NCBI GenBank assembly: GCA_900751695.1
Contig: CAADSS010000066.1
Location: 1-11,407, forward strand
Direction: 5' to 3'
Source of the DNA: an uncultured Collinsella sp.
GTDB lineage: Bacteria > Actinomycetota > Coriobacteriia > Coriobacteriales > Coriobacteriaceae
DNA: 11,407 nt
Made by a program: the position numbers and the translations under genes
Shown here: one piece after another, positions 7,455 through 11,407 of the stretch
Layout: the number at the start of each line of letters is the position of its first letter
Position numbering within the stretch: the stretch's first letter is position 1
The notes under the pieces: model-generated
The model's database searches: none
What the model was told of the DNA's origin: nothing
The model's input: the letters and a program-made list of their open reading frames with translations, nothing else

Positions 7455-8559
7455 GATGACCGTTGCTATCGCAGCCGGCGGCACGGCGGGACATATCAAC
7501 CCCGCACTCGCCTTGGCCGAGGAGCTACGTGACCGTGGCCACCACGTTGTGTTTGTGGGTCAGTCGCATAAGCTCGAGGGTCGTCTGGTTCCCGAGGCAG
7601 GGTTCGATTTTGTGCCGATTACGGTTACGGGCTTCGACCGCTCTCGCCCTTGGACGGCATTGAGCTCGCTGTGGCGTGTCTATAAGGCGAAGCGCGCGCT
7701 CGGCAGCCATTTTTCTAAAGCCTGCAAGCCCGATGTCGCTATAGGTTTTGGCGCCTATGTCGAGGTCCCGCTTCTGGGCTGGTGCAAAGACGCGGGCATT
7801 CCGTATCTGCTGCATGAACAGAACTCCGTTCCGGGCCTTGCTAACAAGATGATGAGTTCGCATGCCGCCCGCGTTTGCATCTCGGTGCCGGCAGCACGTT
7901 CCGTGTTTGAGCGTGAGGGCGATCCTGACCATGTGCTCATGACCGGCAACCCCGTGCGCCGTTCTGTGATCGAGGGGGATCGGGTTCGCGGTCGCAGGGC
8001 TCTCGACGTGCCTGAGGACGCCACACTCCTGCTGGTTTTTGGCGGCTCACTTGGTGCTCAACATCTTAATGAGCGTGTGGCTTCGCTTAAAAACGAGTTG
8101 CTCTCGCGCGATAATCTCTATGTTTTGCATTCGACGGGCGCCGATGGCTTCGAGGACACCGAGCGTGCTCTTGCCCTGATGCCCGAGGAGGCGAAGCGGT
8201 ACCGCGTCCAGCCCTACATCGACAATATGGGCGATATGCTGGCCGCGGCCGATTTGGTCCTCTCGCGCTCGGGCGCTTCGAGCGTTGCCGAGATCGCGGC
8301 CCTTGCCACACCTTCGGTACTGGTGCCGTATCCTCATGCGACGGCCGATCATCAGACCACCAATGCCCGCTATCTGGTCGATGCCGGTGCTGGCGTGCTC
8401 TGCGCCGATGCCGATATCGATACCCAGGCGTTTGCCGATGAGCTGCTGCATCTTATCGATGATGCGCAGGCGCGCGATGCCATGCGTCAGGCGGCTCGCG
8501 GTTTGGCCCAGGACCGCGCTGCCGTCCTTTTGGCAGACGCGGTAGAAGGATTGCGTTAG
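7444..8559 (+). CDS. murG: MurG, lipid II synthase (N-acetylglucosaminyltransferase)
   Basis: MurG adds GlcNAc from UDP-GlcNAc to lipid I on the inner face of the membrane, giving lipid II. This 371-residue GT-B fold protein has the N-terminal glycine-rich loop GGTAGHINPA (12-21), HEQNSVPGLANK (124-135), GNPVR (168-172) and a second glycine-rich loop GGSLGA (200-205). The donor-site region follows: SRSGASSVAEI (274-284, with Glu283 at the place of the ribose-binding Glu) and TADHQTTNA (300-308). The ATG at 7444 has GAAGGGA (7432-7438) five bases upstream and overlaps the end of ftsW by 11 bases, so the two are probably translated together; a second in-frame ATG at 7456 is possible. It is the last gene of the tightly packed murF-murG block, since 97 non-coding bases follow. 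Confidence 0.96.
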   Translation: MTDKMTVAIAAGGTAGHINPALALAEELRDRGHHVVFVGQSHKLEGRLVPEAGFDFVPITVTGFDRSRPWTALSSLWRVYKAKRALGSHFSKACKPDVAIGFGAYVEVPLLGWCKDAGIPYLLHEQNSVPGLANKMMSSHAARVCISVPAARSVFEREGDPDHVLMTGNPVRRSVIEGDRVRGRRALDVPEDATLLLVFGGSLGAQHLNERVASLKNELLSRDNLYVLHSTGADGFEDTERALALMPEEAKRYRVQPYIDNMGDMLAAADLVLSRSGASSVAEIAALATPSVLVPYPHATADHQTTNARYLVDAGAGVLCADADIDTQAFADELLHLIDDAQARDAMRQAARGLAQDRAAVLLADAVEGLR

Positions 8560-8656
8560 TTAGACGGGATATCGCGGGCCGCCCTCGCGCGGATGCGGTA
8601 GGTGCGGTACAGTAGACGGGTTACAGGCAGTGTTTACGCAAGGAGTACACGAGCAC
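8560..8656 (+). promoter_or_regulatory. murG-murC gap with a -10-like box and short direct repeats
   Basis: This gap contains a short hairpin at 8573-8589 (six pairs including one G-T, loop CCGCC) with no T-run, so it is not a standard terminator. TGCGGTA occurs twice (8594-8600 and 8603-8609) and TAGACGGG twice (8561-8568 and 8613-8620). A -10-like TACAGT lies at 8608-8613 and TTACAGG at 8621-8627. The flank TGCGGTACAGTA resembles TGGGATACAATA in the gap before murF. No good -35 box is seen. The murC ribosome binding site AAGGAG is at 8640-8645. An internal promoter for murC-murB and the following gene is plausible. Confidence 0.35.
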
Positions 8657-10075
8657 ATGGCTGATTCCCAGACTGCAACCTCCGCGCCCGATTTCAAGAG
8701 CGCCCATTTTATCGGTATCGGTGGCGCCGGCATGAGCGGCATCGCCCTCGTCCTTCACGAGCGCGGCTATGTCGTTACCGGCTCCGACCTTAAGACGTCG
8801 CGCTATATTCGCCAGCTTACCCGCGCCGGCGTGAAGGTGCATGTGGGCCATGAGGCCGCCACCATCGACGAGGTCAAGCCCGACGTCGTCGTGGTCTCTA
8901 CCGCTATTCCCGAGTCCAACCCCGAGCTCGTCCGTGCGCGCGAGCTGGGTATTCCCGTGTGGCCTCGCGCCAAGATGCTCTCGGCTCTGGGCCACGGCTA
9001 CACCACCGTCGCCGTCGCCGGTACTCATGGCAAGACCACGACCTCTTCGATGTGTGCCACCATGCTCGACCGCATGGGTCTGGACCCCAGCTTCCTGATC
9101 GGTGGCATTGTCGAGGGCTACGATACCAACGGCAAGAACGGCTCGGGCGACTATTTTGTCGCCGAGGCGGATGAGTCCGACAGCTCCTTCCTGTTCCTTA
9201 ACCCCAATGTGGTCATCGTGACCAACGTCGAGGCCGACCATCTCGATCATTACTCGGGTATCGAGGAGATCGAGGCCACCTTCGCCAAGTTTATGAGTCT
9301 GGTGGGCGAGGACGGCACGGTCATCGTCTGTGGCGAGGACCCGCATCTGGTCGAGCTTGCCAAGTCGACGGGCCGTCATGTGCTTTCCTATGGCTTTGCC
9401 GAGACCAACGACATCGTCTGCGTGCATCCGGATGTCAAGGGCATCCAGAGCGACTTTATCGTTCGCTTTGAGGACGGCACCGAGCACGCTGTCGAGATTA
9501 AGAGCAACCCCGGTCGTCACAACATGCTCAACGCCACGGCCGTCTTGACCGTCGCCCATGTCCTAGGCCTTGATATCGACGCCGCCGCTAAGGCACTTTC
9601 GAGTTTTGAAGGCGTCCGCCGTCGCTTTACCCACGTGGGCGATATCGACGGCATCACGGTGGTTGACGATTACGGCCATCATCCCACCGAGATCAAGGCG
9701 ACGCTCGCTGCTGCCTCTTCGCTGGGCTACAAACATGTCGACGTCGTGTTCCAGCCGCACCGCTATTCGCGCCTGCAGGCTCTGTGCGATGACTTTGCCG
9801 ACGCATTCGCCAATGCTGACAAGCTGCTGTTGATTGACGTGTTCTCTGCCGGCGAGATGCCCATCCCGGGCGTCACGTCCAAGATGCTTGCCGATACCGT
9901 GCGCGCCAAGCATCCCGGCAAGGAGGTCGTGTACTGCTCGAGCCGTCTTGAGCTCAATGAGGAGCTCGAGAAGATGGTGGGCGAGGGCGATCTGCTGCTT
10001 ACCATGGGCGCCGGCGACGTCACGACGGTCGGCCCCGAGTTCATCGAGTATCTGACTGCCAAGAAAGACGCTTAA
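8657..10075 (+). CDS. murC: MurC, UDP-N-acetylmuramate:L-alanine ligase
   Basis: MurC adds L-Ala to UDP-MurNAc, the first peptide step, in the cytoplasm. From the ATG at 8657 it has 472 residues. This start has AAGGAG 11 bases upstream and places GIGGAGMSGIA at 20-30; a GTG at 8630 would add nine residues but lies before that ribosome binding site. Motifs: P-loop GTHGKTTT (122-129), EADESD (170-175), NVEADHLDHY (190-199), VDDYGHHPTEI (336-346), FQPHRYSR (365-372) and GAGDV (451-455). The DDYGHHPTEI form identifies MurC rather than Mpl or another Mur ligase when taken with the context. The codons look more biased to C-ending forms than those of murB, which may mean higher expression. murB begins 5 bases after the stop. 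Confidence 0.95.
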   Translation: MADSQTATSAPDFKSAHFIGIGGAGMSGIALVLHERGYVVTGSDLKTSRYIRQLTRAGVKVHVGHEAATIDEVKPDVVVVSTAIPESNPELVRARELGIPVWPRAKMLSALGHGYTTVAVAGTHGKTTTSSMCATMLDRMGLDPSFLIGGIVEGYDTNGKNGSGDYFVAEADESDSSFLFLNPNVVIVTNVEADHLDHYSGIEEIEATFAKFMSLVGEDGTVIVCGEDPHLVELAKSTGRHVLSYGFAETNDIVCVHPDVKGIQSDFIVRFEDGTEHAVEIKSNPGRHNMLNATAVLTVAHVLGLDIDAAAKALSSFEGVRRRFTHVGDIDGITVVDDYGHHPTEIKATLAAASSLGYKHVDVVFQPHRYSRLQALCDDFADAFANADKLLLIDVFSAGEMPIPGVTSKMLADTVRAKHPGKEVVYCSSRLELNEELEKMVGEGDLLLTMGAGDVTTVGPEFIEYLTAKKDA

Positions 10076-10080
10076 ACCCC

Positions 10081-10992
10081 ATGGGTCTGTTTAACGCCGT
10101 CATGGCGCTTTCGGGCATGATCGATACGGACATAATTGAGGATGAACGCCTCGCGCGCCATACGAGCTATCGTATCGGCGGCAAGGCGGACCTCTTTGTG
10201 ACGTGTCACAGCTATCATGCCTTGCGTCGCGCCGTGGCGGTGCTCGATCGTGAGCAGGTGCCGTGGGTCATTATCGGCAAGGGATCTAATCTGCTTGTTG
10301 CCGATGCAGGCTATCGCGGCGCCGTCATTTCGTTGGGGCGTGAGTTCCAGCGTACGGTTGTCGCCGAAGACGGTTGTACGCTGACGGTCGGTGCGGGCGT
10401 GATATTCGCTCGCCTAGTCAACGACGCGCTGTCGCGCAGCCTTTCGGGCCTTGAGTTTGCGGTCGGTATTCCCGGCTCCGTTGGCGGCGCCGTGTCCATG
10501 AATGCCGGCACGCGAACCGAGTGGATTGGCTCGCTGGTCGAAGATGTCGTTACGTTTGACCCGAGCTCCGGCATCAAACATTACGCGGGCTCGGAGATCG
10601 CTTGGGGCTACCGTGAATGCAGCCTGCCGCGTAACGAGATCATTCTGGAGTGCGTGCTCAAGCTCAAACCTGCGCCCAAGGCCGATATCCGTGAACGTAT
10701 GGAGCGGTACCTGACGCGGCGTAAGCGCACACAGCCCATGGGCTGTGCATCCTGCGGGTCGGTATTTCGCAACCCGCCCGATGCGAGCGTGGGCAAGCTT
10801 ATCGAGGATTGTGGATTAAAGGGTTTTTCGGTTGGCGGCGCGGAAGTTTCGCCCGTACACGCTAATTTTATCGTTAATAACGGAACCGCCTCGGCCGATG
10901 ACGTGGCCGCGGTTATCAGACATGTGCACGGAAAGGTGAGGGAGGCGTATGGCATCGAGCTCAGACCGGAAGTTAAATTCCTCGGCTTCTAG
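10081..10992 (+). CDS. murB: MurB, UDP-N-acetylenolpyruvoylglucosamine reductase
   Basis: This FAD enzyme uses NADPH to reduce enolpyruvyl-UDP-GlcNAc to UDP-MurNAc, making the substrate of MurC. The 303-residue protein has the FAD-binding motifs IGGKAD (32-37), GKGSNLLV (66-73) and GIPGSVGGAVSMNAG (129-143). Active-site residues are visible: Arg178 in GYREC, the proton-donating Ser227 in SCGSVFRNP (224-232) and Glu297 in RPEVKFLG near the end. The compact length and the SCGSVF motif fit the Bacillus/Staphylococcus (type II) form. The ATG at 10081 is 5 bases after murC with no clear ribosome binding site, so coupling to murC is likely; in-frame ATGs at 10102 and 10117 are alternatives that would still keep all motifs. 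The last 44 bases, including the Glu297 codon, overlap the next gene in another frame. Confidence 0.95.
   Translation: MGLFNAVMALSGMIDTDIIEDERLARHTSYRIGGKADLFVTCHSYHALRRAVAVLDREQVPWVIIGKGSNLLVADAGYRGAVISLGREFQRTVVAEDGCTLTVGAGVIFARLVNDALSRSLSGLEFAVGIPGSVGGAVSMNAGTRTEWIGSLVEDVVTFDPSSGIKHYAGSEIAWGYRECSLPRNEIILECVLKLKPAPKADIRERMERYLTRRKRTQPMGCASCGSVFRNPPDASVGKLIEDCGLKGFSVGGAEVSPVHANFIVNNGTASADDVAAVIRHVHGKVREAYGIELRPEVKFLGF
10941..10945 (+). promoter_or_regulatory. Ribosome binding site of the last gene, inside murB
   Basis: GGAGG lies 3 bases before the ATG at 10949, and an overlapping GAGGG (10938-10942) is 6 bases away. This purine-rich run supports a start inside the end of murB. Confidence 0.5.
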
Positions 10993-11407
10993 AGCATCGA
11001 AACCAACCTTCCGCCGCGCCGGAGGGCGTTCCGGCGCACCGTCTCAGCCTCAACGTAAATCCGTTATGCCTTCTAAGCCTGCTGGGTCCGTGCGGCCTGC
11101 CAAGCGTTCGACTGCCGGTTCGCAGCTTGGCGGACGCCCCGCGGCCAAAAATGTTGCTCGTCCGGTGGCACGTCCCTCGGTGACGCCCAAACCGGCGATG
11201 GGCGCCATACCTTCTCGCCCCATAGCGTCGCCCAAGCCCTCGTTGGGGGCAAAGGTGACGCGTCCCGGTCGCGCGCTGGGTGCATCTAAGCCACGTATGC
11301 TGACGTCGGTGTCGGCCTCCGCAAAACCGCAATCGGGCAAAAAGGGCTCTAATCCGTTGTCATCGATCGGCGCCCTGGCAAATCATGCGGCGGGGGCCGC
11401 TTCTGCC
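10949..11407 (+). CDS. ftsQ: Probable FtsQ/DivIB N-terminus, long basic extension (partial)
   Basis: A frame opens at ATG 10949, inside murB, and stays open for 153 codons to the window edge. The sequence is low-complexity, rich in Ala, Ser, Pro, Lys and Arg. I count 28 Lys/Arg and only one acidic residue (Asp6). Near-repeats (TPKPAMGA, SPKPSLGA, RALGASKP) lie at residues 79-115. No membrane segment is reached, so no conserved domain is visible. In dcw clusters the gene after murB is usually ftsQ (divIB), a bitopic protein with a POTRA domain that links FtsB/FtsL to FtsW/FtsI, and basic disordered cytosolic extensions are known in Gram-positive homologues. The ftsQ call therefore rests on position and style. 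A start at ATG 11069 is possible but has no ribosome binding site. Confidence 0.6.
   Translation, partial: MASSSDRKLNSSASRASKPTFRRAGGRSGAPSQPQRKSVMPSKPAGSVRPAKRSTAGSQLGGRPAAKNVARPVARPSVTPKPAMGAIPSRPIASPKPSLGAKVTRPGRALGASKPRMLTSVSASAKPQSGKKGSNPLSSIGALANHAAGAASA
11183..11293 (+). repeat. Degenerate Pro-Lys-Pro / Gly-Ala repeats in the last gene
   Basis: Residues 79-86 (TPKPAMGA), 94-101 (SPKPSLGA) and 108-115 (RALGASKP) of the partial last protein are variants of one short unit, about 15 residues apart. The codons differ between copies, so this is an old or selected low-complexity repeat rather than a fresh DNA slippage product. Confidence 0.4.

Noticed and set aside
8573..8589. Hairpin in the murG-murC gap as a terminator
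   Set aside because: The stem is only six pairs with one G-T pair and no T-run follows.
8621..9559. 312-codon open frame on the minus strand opposite murC
   Set aside because: Composition artefact; murC on the plus strand has every family motif across this stretch.
1..11407. Mobile element, CRISPR array, tRNA or rRNA
   Set aside because: No repeats with regular spacers, transposase motifs, terminal inverted repeats or RNA gene patterns were seen; the cluster is continuous core genome.

Overview
This window is a contiguous, all-plus-strand piece of a bacterial dcw (division and cell wall) cluster. The order is [end of an upstream gene, probably ftsL]-ftsI-murF-mraY-murD-ftsW-murG-murC-murB-[start of a gene, probably ftsQ]. 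The DNA is G+C-rich by eye, with many GCC/GGC/GAC/CGC codons. The gene order, the lack of any mobile DNA and the Arg/Ser/Gly-rich tails on the division proteins suggest a Gram-positive actinobacterial lineage. My best guess is class Coriobacteriia (Collinsella or a relative); this is an inference from layout and protein style, not from a database match.

Layout. Bases 1-59 hold the Ala/Ser-rich C-terminal end of an upstream gene. Bases 78-1943 encode the class B penicillin-binding protein FtsI. A 123-base gap (1944-2066) occupies the place where murE often sits, and it contains a -10-like box and a six-codon ORF. From 2067 to 8559 murF, mraY, murD, ftsW and murG are packed with gaps of at most 9 bases, or overlap by 11. 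A second gap of 97 bases (8560-8656) precedes murC. murB follows 5 bases after murC, and the last gene starts inside murB (44-base overlap) and runs open to the end of the window.

Function. MurB and MurC make UDP-MurNAc and add L-Ala; MurD adds D-Glu; MurF adds D-Ala-D-Ala. MurE, the third-residue ligase, is not in the window. MraY makes lipid I, MurG makes lipid II, and FtsW (SEDS glycan polymerase) with FtsI (transpeptidase) turns lipid II into septal wall. FtsQ would scaffold the FtsW-FtsI complex.

The enzymes look intact and ordinary. The notable signal lies outside the catalytic domains. The cytosolic N-terminal extension of FtsI and the cytosolic C-terminal tail of FtsW share a similar module (RP...N-A/T-G..Y...DP..RLR...GPRVR) written in different codons. 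The partial last protein begins with about 150 residues of highly basic low-complexity sequence with only one acidic residue. I found no RNA genes, CRISPR arrays, insertion sequences or clear terminators.
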